Assembly: GCF_003096275.1 (NCBI RefSeq)
Contig: NZ_QENQ01000001.1
Coordinates: forward strand, 1-64,000
DNA length: 64,000 nucleotides
Source of the DNA: Sphingomonas pokkalii
GTDB lineage: Bacteria > Pseudomonadota > Alphaproteobacteria > Sphingomonadales > Sphingomonadaceae
Direction of reading: 5' to 3'
Shown: positions 1-8,824 of the stretch, in pieces
How positions within the stretch are numbered: position 1 is the first letter of the stretch
Layout: every line of letters starts with the position of its first letter
Translations under genes and position numbers: made by a program
The notes under the pieces: model-generated
The model's input: only the letters and a program-made list of their open reading frames with translations
The model's database searches: none
What the model was told of the DNA's origin: nothing

Positions 1-734
1 GCCGCCGTCATCGCCGCCTCCCGCATCGCAACCGCAGACTGCTCCGCCGCCGCCGCCACCTCGCTCGTCTTCCCCAGCATCCCCCGCGCCGAAGACGATG
101 TGTGCAGCGTCTGCCCCCGCAACGCCTCGCCCTCGCGCGACGCGCGCTCGACAGTCGCGCCGATCGAGTCGCGGAACTCGCTGGCCAGCAGGTCGCGCGC
201 CATCTGCGCGCTATGCTCGCGATACATGTTGTAGATTTCGACGGTGATGTCCGCTTCCAGGGCGGAAAGCCGCATCAGCGTATCGACCAGTATCGGCATC
301 CGCTGGTCCGCAGTGCCGATTCGCCGCACCAGGACGTCCAGCGCCGCGCGATCGCTCGCGCTGATCATGGAAAGCAGCGCCATCGGCGGAATTCCCGCCT
401 GATAGGCAGCCGCAACCGATCGCTCGATGGATTCGACCCAGGTATGGCCGGCGGTATCGAGGAAGCGATTGCGCAGAAACACCGCCCCCAGTTCGATCAT
501 CTGGGCCGTATCGGTGGGCACCCAGTCGCGCTGGTCGGGGAAGCACCGCACCCATTGGTGCCAATAGGCCGCGGAGACCAGTTCGATTTCGGATTCGAGA
601 ATTTCCCAGCAATCACGACTGGCCTGCAGCAAAGATCCTTCAAAATCGAACACGCGCAACCGTGCTTGCGTATCGATCCGAGCACTCATCGTGCCGGATG
701 CCGCAAGTGCCTGGGTCGATACCGAATTCGTCAC
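1..734 (-). CDS. Globin-coupled methyl-accepting chemotaxis protein (partial, C-terminus off the window)
   Basis: This is the N-terminal part of a soluble heme-based chemotaxis transducer of the HemAT type, expected to sense oxygen and signal to CheA. The visible 240 or so residues read as a protoglobin-like sensor (AQMIELGAVFLRNRF, then WVESIERSVAAAYQAG, then ALLSMISASDR), followed by a helical stretch rich in Ala, Ser and Glu that looks like the start of the MCP coiled coil. No transmembrane segment is seen. I start at GTG 734 because an AGGG lies about six bases upstream. The ATG at 689 has no ribosome site. The reading frame stays open to base 1, so the signalling tip is outside the window. 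Family call is by pattern; moderately sure. Confidence 0.72.
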   Translation of the reverse strand, partial: MTNSVSTQALAASGTMSARIDTQARLRVFDFEGSLLQASRDCWEILESEIELVSAAYWHQWVRCFPDQRDWVPTDTAQMIELGAVFLRNRFLDTAGHTWVESIERSVAAAYQAGIPPMALLSMISASDRAALDVLVRRIGTADQRMPILVDTLMRLSALEADITVEIYNMYREHSAQMARDLLASEFRDSIGATVERASREGEALRGQTLHTSSSARGMLGKTSEVAAAAEQSAVAMREAAMTA

Positions 735-939
735 ACCATTATCCCTGGTACGCGCGCCCCCAGCAGGCCGCATCGACACAGCTATGTGGCGTGGGTGGTT
801 AAAAGCCGGTTAGGAGGGTAAAGTCGTTGCCGCTTCGCAGCATCTTGCGCCCACCACCCGGCTGAACCTAAGGGCAATCCGTCTTGCATCCTCGTCCGGC
901 GGGATTAAGGAAGCCCGCGTCGACCGAAAGGATTTATCG

Positions 940-1362
940 TTGGCCAACGTCCGCAACACGGCACGACCGCTGTCGCCGCATCTCGGCATCTACAAATGGG
1001 GACCGCACATGGCGGTCTCGATCATCCACCGCGCCACCGGCTCCGGCATGGCCACGGTCGGCACCGGCCTGTTCGTCTGGTGGCTGGTCGCACTCGCCTA
1101 TGGCCCCGATGCCTATGCGTGCTTCCTCGACGTGTTCACGCTGCAGAGCGGCCAGCTCAACATCCTGGGCTATGTCGTCGGGATCGGGCTGAGCCTGTCG
1201 TTCTTCCAGCACATGGCTTCGGGCGTGCGCCACCTGTTCCTCGATGCCGGCGCGAATTTCGAGCTGCGCGCGAACAAGCGCAGCGCGCTCACCACCTTCG
1301 CGTTCAGCATCCTCGCCACCGCGATCTTCTGGGTCGTGCTTCTGGAGAAGGCCCATGGGTAA
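940..1362 (+). CDS. sdhC: Succinate dehydrogenase cytochrome b556 subunit
   Basis: This is the first membrane anchor of complex II, which passes electrons from succinate oxidation to ubiquinone and binds heme b. The 140-residue protein has the family N-terminus RPLSPHLGIYKW, the SIIHRATG segment around residues 27-34 that lines the quinone site, and three membrane helices. His91 in the FFQHMASGVRH motif is the expected heme ligand. The start is TTG at 940, supported by GAAAGGA eight bases upstream; no in-frame ATG fits the conserved N-terminus. It overlaps sdhD by eight bases, so the three sdh genes form one translationally coupled operon. Confidence 0.96.
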   Translation: MANVRNTARPLSPHLGIYKWGPHMAVSIIHRATGSGMATVGTGLFVWWLVALAYGPDAYACFLDVFTLQSGQLNILGYVVGIGLSLSFFQHMASGVRHLFLDAGANFELRANKRSALTTFAFSILATAIFWVVLLEKAHG

Positions 1363-1747
1363 CGGCACCCGGCTCGGTCGCGTCCGCGGCCTCGGCTCCG
1401 CGCATGAGGGCGCGGGCGAATGGTGGAAGCACAAGCTTTCCGCCGGATCCAATCTGCTGCTGGTGCTCTGGCTGATCGTCTCGATCGCCATCCTGCCGGC
1501 CTATGATTACGCGACCGTCGCCGGCTGGATCGCCCAGCCGCTGGTCGCCGTGCCGCTGATCCTCCTGGTGCTCAGCGTCACCTTCCACTTCCGTCACGGC
1601 CTGCAGGTCGTGATCGAGGATTATCAGCACGACGAAAGCCGCTTCGTGCTGCTGGTCCTGCTCGAATATTTCACGATCACCGTCCGCGTGCTCGCGATCT
1701 TCTCGATCCTGAAGATCGCCTTCACCACCACCGGAGTGGCTGCCTGA
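1355..1747 (+). CDS. sdhD: Succinate dehydrogenase hydrophobic membrane anchor subunit
   Basis: This is the second membrane anchor of complex II, 130 residues long. It starts with a soluble stretch ending in [12 protein letters not shown], then has three hydrophobic helices. The [18 protein letters not shown] motif carries the conserved His and Asp-Tyr that shape the heme and quinone pocket. ATG 1355 lies inside the last codons of sdhC, and the stop overlaps the sdhA start (TGATG), both typical of tight coupling. The length is normal for the family. Confidence 0.95.
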   Translation: MGNGTRLGRVRGLGSAHEGAGEWWKHKLSAGSNLLLVLWLIVSIAILPAYDYATVAGWIAQPLVAVPLILLVLSVTFHFRHGLQVVIEDYQHDESRFVLLVLLEYFTITVRVLAIFSILKIAFTTTGVAA

Positions 1748-3549
1748 TGTCCGCCGCCTACAAGATCATCGATCACATCTACGATACCGTCGTCGTCGGC
1801 GCGGGCGGCTCGGGCCTCCGCGCGGTGATGGAAGTGGCGCAGTCGGGCCTCAAGACCGCCTGCATCACCAAGGTGTTCCCCACCCGCAGCCACACGGTCG
1901 CGGCGCAGGGCGGCATCGCCGCCAGCCTCGGCAACATGGGTCCGGACCACTGGACCTGGCACATGTACGACACCGTCAAGGGCTCCGACTGGCTCGGCGA
2001 CCAGGACGCGATCGAGTATCTCACCCGCGAGGCCCCGGCCGCGGTGTACGAGCTCGAACATGCCGGCATGCCGTTCAGCCGCACCGACGAAGGCAAGATC
2101 TACCAGCGCCCGTTCGGCGGCATGATGCAGAACATGGGCGAAGGCCCGCCCGCGCAGCGCACCTGCGCCGCGGCGGACCGCACCGGCCATGCGATGCTGC
2201 ACACGCTCTACCAGCAGAGCCTGAAGTACGATGCGGACTTCTTCATCGAATATTTCGCGCTCGACCTGATCATGGAAAATGGCGAGTGCCGCGGCGTGAT
2301 CGCGCTGTGCATGGAAGACGGCTCGATCCACCGCTTCCGCAGCCATGCGGTGGTGCTGGCGACCGGCGGCTATGGCCGCGTCTACCAGTCGGCCACCTCG
2401 GCGCACACCTGCACCGGCGACGGCAACGCGATGGTGCTCCGCGCCGGCCTGCCGCTGCAGGACATGGAGTTCGTCCAGTTCCACCCGACCGGCATCTACG
2501 GCGCGGGCGTGCTGATCACCGAGGGTGCGCGCGGCGAAGGCGGCTATCTCACCAACTCCGAGGGTGAGCGCTTCATGGAGCGCTATGCGCCGTCCGCCAA
2601 GGATCTCGCCAGCCGCGACGTCGTGTCGCGCTCGATGGCGATGGAGATCCGCGAGGGCCGCGGCGTGGGCAAGGAGAAGGACCATATCTTCCTTCACCTC
2701 AACCATATCGACCCGAAGATCCTGGCAGAGCGCCTGCCCGGCATCACCGAGACCGGCAAGGTCTTCGCCGGCGTCGACCTCACCCGCCAGCCGCTGCCGG
2801 TGGTGCCGACCGTCCACTATAATATGGGCGGCATCCCTACCAACTATCACGGCGAAGTCGTCCATCTGAAGGATGGCAACCCGGATGCGGTGGTCCCCGG
2901 CCTGTTCGCGGTCGGCGAAGCGGCCTGCGTGTCGGTGCACGGCGCCAACCGCCTCGGCTCCAACTCGCTGATCGACCTCGTCGTGTTCGGCCGCGCGACC
3001 GGCAAGCGGATCGTCGACATCCTGAAGCCCAACACTCCGCACCACCCGCTGCCGAAGGATTCGGAAGCGCTGGCGCTGGGTCGCCTCGACCATTTCCGCA
3101 ACGCGAACGGCGGCACCCGCACCGCGCAGCTGCGTGCCGACATGCAGAAGACGATGCAGCGCCACTGCGCCGTGTTCCGCACCGAGGAGCTGATGGCCGA
3201 GGGCGTGGGCCACATGGAGCAGGTCTACAAGGGCCTGGAGGACGTGCACGTCAGCGACCGCTCGCTGATCTGGAACACCGATCTCGTCGAGACGCTGGAG
3301 CTGGACAACCTGCTCGGCCAGGCGATGGTGACGATCCGCAGCGCGATCAACCGCAAGGAAAGCCGCGGCGCGCACATGCACGAGGACTTCCCCGAGCGCG
3401 ACGACGCGGAGTGGATGAAGCACACCATCGCGACGTTTGATGGCTGGGGCGGCAAGGGCGGCAAGACCGAGCTCGATTACCGCCCGGTCCACGACTACAC
3501 GCTCACCGACGCGATCGACTATATCAAGCCGAAGAAGCGGGTGTACTGA
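1747..3549 (+). CDS. sdhA: Succinate dehydrogenase flavoprotein subunit
   Basis: This is the catalytic subunit that oxidises succinate to fumarate with covalently bound FAD. GAGGSG at residues 18-23 is the dinucleotide-binding loop, and His49 in [10 protein letters not shown] is the site of flavin attachment. The substrate-site signatures EFVQFHPTG and [14 protein letters not shown] are intact. At 600 residues it is full length. It is the last gene of the sdhCDA operon. A strong terminator follows, and no iron-sulfur subunit gene (sdhB) occurs here or elsewhere in the window. Confidence 0.98.
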   Translation: MSAAYKIIDHIYDTVVVGAGGSGLRAVMEVAQSGLKTACITKVFPTRSHTVAAQGGIAASLGNMGPDHWTWHMYDTVKGSDWLGDQDAIEYLTREAPAAVYELEHAGMPFSRTDEGKIYQRPFGGMMQNMGEGPPAQRTCAAADRTGHAMLHTLYQQSLKYDADFFIEYFALDLIMENGECRGVIALCMEDGSIHRFRSHAVVLATGGYGRVYQSATSAHTCTGDGNAMVLRAGLPLQDMEFVQFHPTGIYGAGVLITEGARGEGGYLTNSEGERFMERYAPSAKDLASRDVVSRSMAMEIREGRGVGKEKDHIFLHLNHIDPKILAERLPGITETGKVFAGVDLTRQPLPVVPTVHYNMGGIPTNYHGEVVHLKDGNPDAVVPGLFAVGEAACVSVHGANRLGSNSLIDLVVFGRATGKRIVDILKPNTPHHPLPKDSEALALGRLDHFRNANGGTRTAQLRADMQKTMQRHCAVFRTEELMAEGVGHMEQVYKGLEDVHVSDRSLIWNTDLVETLELDNLLGQAMVTIRSAINRKESRGAHMHEDFPERDDAEWMKHTIATFDGWGGKGGKTELDYRPVHDYTLTDAIDYIKPKKRVY

Positions 3550-3572
3550 TCCCGCGGAGCGGATGGGTTCAA

Positions 3573-3610
3573 GAAGAGGCCGGGGCGGCGACGCTCCGGC
3601 CTCTTTTGTT
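3573..3610 (+). terminator. Rho-independent terminator of sdhCDA
   Basis: A perfect nine-base stem (AGAGGCCGG at 3575-3583 with CCGGCCTCT at 3596-3604) with a 12-base loop is followed by TTTGTTT. It lies 25 bases after the sdhA stop and points with the operon. ruvC comes from the other strand right after it. Confidence 0.9.
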
Positions 3611-3634
3611 TGGGGTGTACGGCAGCAACAGCCT

Positions 3635-4123
3635 TTACCGAACCCCGAACCGCGCACTCGCCAGATGGTGCGCATGGCAGATCGCCACGGCCAGCGCGTC
3701 GGCGGCATCGGCGCCGACGATCTTCACCCCCGGCAGCAGCCGCGAGACCATCGCATGGACCTGCTCCTTGTCGGCATTGCCGACGCCGACGACGGACTTC
3801 TTGACCGTGCTCGGCTTATACTCGCCCACGTCGATGCCGACCCGCGCGGCGGCGCACAGCACCACCCCGCGCGCCTGGCCGAGCTTGAGCGTCGACTGCG
3901 CATTGGAATTGACGAACACTTCCTCGACCGCCGCCGCCTCGGGCGCGTGATCGGCGATCAGCGCGGCCAGCATCGCATCGAGATGCGCGAGCCGGCGCGG
4001 CAGCGTGGCCTTGGTGTCGGTGACGAGCTTGCCATGCGCGACATGGCCGATCCGGTTGCCCTCGGCGCGGATGAGACCCCAGCCGGTAGTCCCCAAGCCA
4101 GGATCAAGGCCAAGAATGATCAT
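3635..4123 (-). CDS. ruvC: Holliday junction resolvase RuvC
   Basis: This endonuclease cuts four-way DNA junctions made in homologous recombination, together with the RuvAB branch-migration motor. The 162-residue protein has the RNase H-like fold signature [16 protein letters not shown]. The four acidic catalytic residues are visible: Asp7, a Glu at 67 or 68 in AAVEEVFV, and Asp139 and Asp142 in GADAADALA. It follows yebC on the same strand, a common pairing. ruvA and ruvB are not next to it here. Its ribosome site is caught in a hairpin (see 4128-4146). Confidence 0.97.
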   Translation of the reverse strand: MIILGLDPGLGTTGWGLIRAEGNRIGHVAHGKLVTDTKATLPRRLAHLDAMLAALIADHAPEAAAVEEVFVNSNAQSTLKLGQARGVVLCAAARVGIDVGEYKPSTVKKSVVGVGNADKEQVHAMVSRLLPGVKIVGADAADALAVAICHAHHLASARFGVR

Positions 4124-4127
4124 AGAT

Positions 4128-4146
4128 CCTCCCCGTCCCGGGGAGG
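4128..4146 (-). promoter_or_regulatory. Hairpin covering the ruvC ribosome binding site
   Basis: CCTCCCC at 4128-4134 pairs perfectly with GGGGAGG at 4140-4146 around a five-base loop. On the minus strand the GGGGAGG next to the ruvC start is the Shine-Dalgarno sequence, so the hairpin would hide it. It also sits in the 33-base gap after yebC and could act as a weak attenuator. The pairing is visible; the role is inferred. Confidence 0.45.
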
Positions 4147-4156
4147 AGCGAGAAGA

Positions 4157-4900
4157 TCAACCCAGCTTCTCCATCACGTCGTCGGGGATCTCGTAATTCC
4201 CCCACACCGTCTGCACGTCGTCGTCATCGTCGAGCGCGTCGAGCAGCTTGAACAGCGTCGCCGCGTCGTCGGCGCCCACCGTCACCATGGTCTGCGGCCG
4301 CCAGGCGAGCTTGGCGCCTTCGGACTCGCCGAGCACCGGCACCAGCGCCTTGGCGACTTCGTGCAGGTCGCCCTGCGCGGTCCAGATCTCGTGGCCGTCC
4401 TCGCTGCTGGTCACGTCCTCGGCACCCGCTTCCAGCGCCGCCTCGAACACCTTCTCGGCGTCGCCGGCGCTCGCCGGATAGGAGATCAGGCCCAGGCGAT
4501 CGAAGCCGTGGCTCACCGAACCGGCGGTGCCCAGGTTGCCGCCATTCTTCGACACCGCGGTGCGCACGTTGGTCGCGGTGCGGTTGCGGTTGTCGGTCAG
4601 CGCCTCGATGATCAGCGAGACACCCGCCGGGCCGAAGCCCTCGTAGCGGATCTCTTCATAGTTATCGCCTTCGCCCTTGCTCGCCTTGTCGATCGCGCGC
4701 TGGATATTGTCCTTGGGCATCGACTGCGCCTTGGCGGCGTTGATCGCGGCGCGCAGGCGCGGGTTCATGTCCGGGTCCGCCAGACCCATCTTTGCCGCCA
4801 CGGTGATTTCGCGGCTGAGCTTGGAGAACATCGCCGAGCGCTTCTTATCCTGCGCGCCCTTGCGGTGCATGATGTTCTTGAATTTGGAATGGCCTGCCAT
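4157..4900 (-). CDS. yebC: YebC/TACO1-family translation factor
   Basis: This is a member of the widely conserved YebC/PmpR family. It was long annotated as a transcriptional regulator, and more recent work links the family to translation of difficult (proline-rich) stretches. The 247-residue length and the signature [22 protein letters not shown] are those of the canonical type. The region [19 protein letters not shown] is also conserved. It lies just upstream of ruvC in the same direction, so the two are probably co-transcribed. Confidence 0.96.
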   Translation of the reverse strand: MAGHSKFKNIMHRKGAQDKKRSAMFSKLSREITVAAKMGLADPDMNPRLRAAINAAKAQSMPKDNIQRAIDKASKGEGDNYEEIRYEGFGPAGVSLIIEALTDNRNRTATNVRTAVSKNGGNLGTAGSVSHGFDRLGLISYPASAGDAEKVFEAALEAGAEDVTSSEDGHEIWTAQGDLHEVAKALVPVLGESEGAKLAWRPQTMVTVGADDAATLFKLLDALDDDDDVQTVWGNYEIPDDVMEKLG

Positions 4901-4983
4901 GGTGAACCCGAACTGCCTGCGGTGTGGAGGAGGTGGAAAGCGCTCGCCTTAGCGCGGATGGCCGGCGAGCGCCATCGCGGGGC

Positions 4984-5220
4984 TCAGATGCCCAGCGCCT
5001 GCTTGTAGGTTTCGAGCAGCATCTCGGCCTCTTCGCGGTGATGCTTTTCCATCTTCCGCAGGCGGACGATGGTGCGCATCGTCTTCACGTCGAAGCCGGT
5101 CGACTTGGCTTCGGCATAGACGTCCTTGATGTCGTCGGCGATGCCCTTCTTCTCCTCTTCGAGGCGCTCGACACGCTCGATCAGGAGGCGGAGCTGCTCG
5201 GCGGAAATATTGTCGGACAT
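4984..5220 (-). CDS. gapR: Chromosome-associating protein GapR (DUF2312)
   Basis: GapR is a small alphaproteobacterial DNA-binding protein that clamps overtwisted AT-rich DNA ahead of replication and transcription. The 78-residue protein is all helix. Its core ([20 protein letters not shown]) matches the family, with an N-terminal coiled coil of alternating Glu and Lys ([15 protein letters not shown]). I start at ATG 5220 ([10 protein letters not shown]), the conserved N-terminus; a longer frame to 5295 adds unconserved residues. It stands alone between yebC and an amidohydrolase gene. Confidence 0.93.
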   Translation of the reverse strand: MSDNISAEQLRLLIERVERLEEEKKGIADDIKDVYAEAKSTGFDVKTMRTIVRLRKMEKHHREEAEMLLETYKQALGI

Positions 5221-5341
5221 GGGTGTTCTAGCTCCTGAAGCATGGGATCGGACAAAGCGCCGCGCGAGACTCGCGCCGGCCGGTTCGTCCGACAAGGATT
5301 ACGGAATCAGGCGCGCCCTGTACGCCAGCCGGGCCCCGCGC

Positions 5342-6673
5342 TCAACCACCGTCCTGCGGGAAGACCTGCCGCTTGCCGCCCAGCTTGTGCACCACGCCGC
5401 CGCGCACCACCGTGTCGACCCGCTCCAGCACCGTCACGTCCTGCAGCGGATCGCCGGAGACCGCGATCAGGTCCGCCGCCTTGCCCGGCTCCAGCGAGCC
5501 GAGCTGGTCCTTGCGGCCCAGCGCATCGGCGGCATCCAGCGTCGCCGCGCGAATCGCGCCCGCCGGGGTGAGCCCCGCGCGCACCAGCAGCGCGAACTCC
5601 TTCGCATTCTCGCCGTGCCGCGACACGCCGGTATCGGTCCCGAACGCGACCTTCACCCCCGCCTTGATCGCCCTGGCGTGGCTGGCCGCCGCCGACGCCG
5701 CGGCTGCTTCGGCCTTGGGGATGGTCGCGGGCGGCAGCTTGCCGGCGCGGGCATTGGCGAGCGCGGTGACCGGCGCGATCATCGTCGGCACCAGCCAGGT
5801 GCCGCGCGTCTTCATCGCGGCGATCGTGGCGTCGTCGAGGAAGCTGCCGTGCTCGATCGAATCGGCCCCCGCCTCCACCGCGCCGCGCACGCCCTCCGCG
5901 GCATGGGCGTGTACCGCCACGCGCCGGCCAAAGGCATGCGCGGTCTCGACAATCGCCTGCATCTCCTCGTCGGTCATCTGCTTGCCGAGGCCGCCCGCGA
6001 CGTTGGAGAGCACGCCGCCGGTCGCGGCGAACTTGATCACCTGCGCGCCCAGCCCGATCTGCTGGCGTACCGCGCGGCGGCAATCGTCCGGGCCGTTGCA
6101 GGTGTTGATCTGGTGATGGGCAACCGTGTCGGCAAATTCCTCGGCGAGCCCGTTGGTGCCGTCGCCATGCCCGCCCGAGACCGAGATCATGCGGCCCGCA
6201 TTGACGATTCGCGGACCCGCAATCGCACCGCGCTCCACGGCGTCGCGCAACGCGCGAATCGCCCGCGGATTGCTGCCGAGATCACGGACCGTGGTAAAGC
6301 CGGCCTCCAGATCGCGCCGCGCGTCTTCGATGCCGATGACGAATTCGTCTGCTTCGTCCTCGGTCAGCGCATTCATCCGCTCCTTCACCGGGTCGCCCTC
6401 GGAGAAGAGGTGGACGTGCAGGTCGATCAGGCCCGGCAGCACGAACTTGTCGCGCAGATCGACCAGCGCCGCCCCCGCCTCGGGCGCGACGAAGCCGTCG
6501 CGGACCTCGGCGACCTTGCCGTCGCGCAGGATGAGGGTGCTGTTGCCGCGCGGTGCCTGGCCGGGCTTGTCGAGCAGCCGCCCGGCCTGGACATAGGTGA
6601 CCTTGGAGGAAGACTGGGCAAGCGCGGGGACGGCCACGGAACAAGCCAGCGCGGCCAGCAACAAGGTCTTCAA
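5342..6673 (-). CDS. Exported metal-dependent amidohydrolase (imidazolonepropionase/prolidase-like)
   Basis: This is a periplasmic amidohydrolase of the TIM-barrel superfamily, probably acting on a dipeptide-like or cyclic amide substrate. The 443-residue protein starts with a signal peptide (KTLLLAALACSVAVPALAQ). Metal ligands are visible in order: HVH at residues 86-88, the Lys in VIKFAATGG, the His residues in VAVHAHAAEG and SIEHGSF, and the Asp in FGTDTGV. I choose TTG 6673 because GGGGGAGA lies eight bases upstream and the next codons begin the signal peptide. The TTG at 6700 lacks a ribosome site. The substrate cannot be told from the sequence. Confidence 0.88.
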   Translation of the reverse strand: MKTLLLAALACSVAVPALAQSSSKVTYVQAGRLLDKPGQAPRGNSTLILRDGKVAEVRDGFVAPEAGAALVDLRDKFVLPGLIDLHVHLFSEGDPVKERMNALTEDEADEFVIGIEDARRDLEAGFTTVRDLGSNPRAIRALRDAVERGAIAGPRIVNAGRMISVSGGHGDGTNGLAEEFADTVAHHQINTCNGPDDCRRAVRQQIGLGAQVIKFAATGGVLSNVAGGLGKQMTDEEMQAIVETAHAFGRRVAVHAHAAEGVRGAVEAGADSIEHGSFLDDATIAAMKTRGTWLVPTMIAPVTALANARAGKLPPATIPKAEAAAASAAASHARAIKAGVKVAFGTDTGVSRHGENAKEFALLVRAGLTPAGAIRAATLDAADALGRKDQLGSLEPGKAADLIAVSGDPLQDVTVLERVDTVVRGGVVHKLGGKRQVFPQDGG

Positions 6674-6701
6674 TTCCCGTCTCCCCCTTATCGCCCCCAA
6701 C

Positions 6702-7076
6702 TCAGGCGTGAGGGTCGGTCATGCTGGGAGGATCACTGGCCGGAAAGCTCTCGTCAAGCGCCTCGTCGAGCGCGTCGTCTCGCCCCTCGTTCTTCTTCAG
6801 GCTCTCTTCCATGCGCGCCAGCTGCTCGGGCGTCGCTGCGCCCTGGTACTTCGCCTTCCATTCGGCCTGGTCCATGCCGTAGACGATTCGACGCGCATCG
6901 GCCTTGGCGATGCTCGGGTCCGCCTCGTGGATCCAGTCGCCCAGGCAGTTGCGGCAAAAGCCCGAAAGCCCCATCAGATCAATATTCTGGGCATCGTGCC
7001 GGTGCCGCAGATGGCGCACCAGGCGGCGGAACGCCTTGGCTGCCGTTGCGTCGTCCAGGCGATCAAGTTCATCCAT
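6702..7076 (-). CDS. DUF1244 domain protein with an acidic C-terminal tail
   Basis: Residues 1-90 match the small conserved alphaproteobacterial family DUF1244, with FRRLVRHLRHR, then NIDLMGLSGFCRNCLGDW and IVYGMDQAEWKAKYQ. Cys41 and Cys44 could bind a metal, but no function is established. The last 35 residues are acidic and end in DEALDESFPASDPPS, a tail found on other small alphaproteobacterial proteins, so this looks like a joining of two modules. GGAGGTG precedes the start. It is divergent from pyk, with 72 bases between them. Confidence 0.82.
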   Translation of the reverse strand: MDELDRLDDATAAKAFRRLVRHLRHRHDAQNIDLMGLSGFCRNCLGDWIHEADPSIAKADARRIVYGMDQAEWKAKYQGAATPEQLARMEESLKKNEGRDDALDEALDESFPASDPPSMTDPHA

Positions 7077-7148
7077 TCCGCACCTCCGCAGTTGATGTTA
7101 ACGCATTTGGGACTAGAGGCGGGCACGCACAAGCCGAGGAAGACAGTG

Positions 7149-8618
7149 ATGACACAGGCGATCTCCCCCCGCTCGCGCAAGGTGCGCGTTCTGGCAACGC
7201 TGGGCCCCGCCAGCGCGTCCCCCGAAATGATCGAGCGCCTGTTCCGCGCCGGCGCGGACGCATTTCGCATCAATATGAGCCATGGCGACCAGGCCTCGAA
7301 GGTGCCGCTCTTCGAAGCCATCCGGGCGATGGAGAAGACCACCGGGCGCCCGACCACGATCCTCGCGGATCTCCAGGGGCCGAAACTGCGCGTCGGCAAG
7401 TTCGCCGAGGGCAAGGTGATGCTCGTCACCGGGCACCAGTTCACGCTCGATCGCGATCCCACCCCGGGCGACGCCACCCGCGTCGAACTGCCCCACCGCG
7501 AGATCTTCGAAGCCGCGCACCCCGATGCGCGCCTGCTGCTCGACGACGGCAAGCTGGTGCTGCGCGTGACCGATGTGGCGCATGACCGGCTGACCACGAT
7601 CGTCGAGGTCGGTGGTCCGCTCTCCAACAACAAGGGCCTGAACGTCCCCGATATGGTGCTGCCGCTGGCAGCGTTGACGGAAAAGGACCGCAGCGACCTG
7701 AGCTTCGCCGTCGAGCAGGGCGCCGACTGGATCGCCCTCAGCTTCGTTCAGCGGCCTGAGGACCTGATGGAAGCCCGTCGCCTGATCGGCGGCAAGGCGG
7801 CCCTGCTCGCCAAGATCGAAAAGCCGAGCGCCATCGCGCGCCTCGACGAGATCATGGAGCAGTGCGACGGCGTGATGGTCGCGCGCGGCGATCTGGGCGT
7901 GGAATTGCCGCCGCAATCGGTGCCGCCGTTGCAGAAGCGGATCGTCGAGACCGCGCGCCGCCTGGGCCGCCCGGTGATCGTCGCGACGCAGATGCTCGAA
8001 TCGATGATCGAGAGCCCGTCGCCCACCCGCGCCGAAGTGTCCGACGTTGCGACGGCCGTGTATGACGGCGCCGACGCGATCATGCTCTCGGCCGAAAGCG
8101 CCGCAGGCAAATGGCCGGTCGAATCGGTGTCGATGATGAACTCGATCGCCGATGCGGTGGAGCGCGATCCCGCGCATGGCGACCGCGTCCATTTCACCGT
8201 CACCAAGCCCGATCCGACGACCGCGGACGCGCTTGCCGAAGCGGCGAAGAACATCGCCAGCACCGTTTCGGCCGCGGCGATCATCTGCTTCACCAGCTCC
8301 GGTTCCACCGCGCGCCGCATCGCCCGCGAGCGTCCCAGCGTGCCGATCCTGGTCCTCACGCCGGAGCGCGACACCGCCCGTCGTCTGGGCCTGCTCTGGG
8401 GCACCCATGCGGTGAACACCCGCGACGTCGACTCGTTCGAGGAGATGGTCGCCAAGGCCAAGCGCATGGCGCTGCGCCACGGGATCGCCAAGGCCGGTGA
8501 CCGCGTGATCGTCTGCGCAGGCGTCCCGTTCAAGACGCCGGGCTCGACCAATGTGCTGCACGTCATCACGATCGTCGGTGACGAACTCACCAATTACCAG
8601 GGCGCCGAAGGCAACTGA
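7149..8618 (+). CDS. pyk: Pyruvate kinase
   Basis: This enzyme makes pyruvate and ATP from phosphoenolpyruvate and ADP in the last step of glycolysis. The 489-residue protein has the N-terminal VLATLGPAS motif, the ADP and metal site FRINMSHG, the catalytic lysine region LLAKIEKPSA, and the active-site signature VARGDLGVELP. The C-terminal regulatory domain is present (FTSSGSTARRIARERP). I start at ATG 7149 with GAGGAAG just upstream; the frame is open far 5' of this, but that part overlaps the DUF1244 gene on the other strand. A GC-rich hairpin follows. Confidence 0.97.
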   Translation: MTQAISPRSRKVRVLATLGPASASPEMIERLFRAGADAFRINMSHGDQASKVPLFEAIRAMEKTTGRPTTILADLQGPKLRVGKFAEGKVMLVTGHQFTLDRDPTPGDATRVELPHREIFEAAHPDARLLLDDGKLVLRVTDVAHDRLTTIVEVGGPLSNNKGLNVPDMVLPLAALTEKDRSDLSFAVEQGADWIALSFVQRPEDLMEARRLIGGKAALLAKIEKPSAIARLDEIMEQCDGVMVARGDLGVELPPQSVPPLQKRIVETARRLGRPVIVATQMLESMIESPSPTRAEVSDVATAVYDGADAIMLSAESAAGKWPVESVSMMNSIADAVERDPAHGDRVHFTVTKPDPTTADALAEAAKNIASTVSAAAIICFTSSGSTARRIARERPSVPILVLTPERDTARRLGLLWGTHAVNTRDVDSFEEMVAKAKRMALRHGIAKAGDRVIVCAGVPFKTPGSTNVLHVITIVGDELTNYQGAEGN

Positions 8619-8624
8619 ACCGGA

Positions 8625-8652
8625 TGCCCCCTCTCCGCAGGGCGAGGGGGCA
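8625..8652 (+). terminator. Hairpin after pyk
   Basis: TGCCCCCTC at 8625-8633 pairs perfectly with GAGGGGGCA at 8644-8652. It begins six bases after the pyk stop. There is no T-run, so this is either a weak terminator or a 3' end stabiliser. Confidence 0.5.
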
Positions 8653-8731
8653 AAGCCCCGCTCCTTCCCCGCTCCTAGCCACCGGCCACAATCGGCGCCG
8701 ACACGGTCGGACACCATCACGCCATCTCGTT

Positions 8732-8824
8732 TTAGAGCGTTTTCACCTTGGGCGAAGACGCTCTACGTTGTTGATTGCCGCATTTTCCGAGCCGTTGACC
8801 GTAAACGGTCAACTTGAAAATGCT
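8732..8824 (+). repeat. 93-bp dispersed repeat, copy 1
   Basis: This intergenic element recurs in inverted orientation at 33713-33805 with only three differences over 93 bases. It carries two foldable parts: AGAGCGT...ACGCTCT near the left end, and an outer GCATTTTC...GAAAATGC that encloses the palindrome TTGACCGT-AA-ACGGTCAA. It ends one base before the dinB stop codon. Both copies lie between convergent genes, so the element may work as a two-way terminator or be a small non-autonomous mobile repeat. Confidence 0.9.

Noticed and set aside
1624..3708. Minus-strand open frame of 694 codons across sdhA
   Set aside because: It lies opposite an unmistakable sdhA, has the His/Arg/Asp-rich composition of a shadow frame in GC-rich DNA, and has no ribosome site.
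6673..6700. Longer amidohydrolase start at TTG 6700 giving a twin-arginine-like N-terminus
   Set aside because: No ribosome site precedes 6700, while the GGGGGAGA lies at the right distance for TTG 6673.
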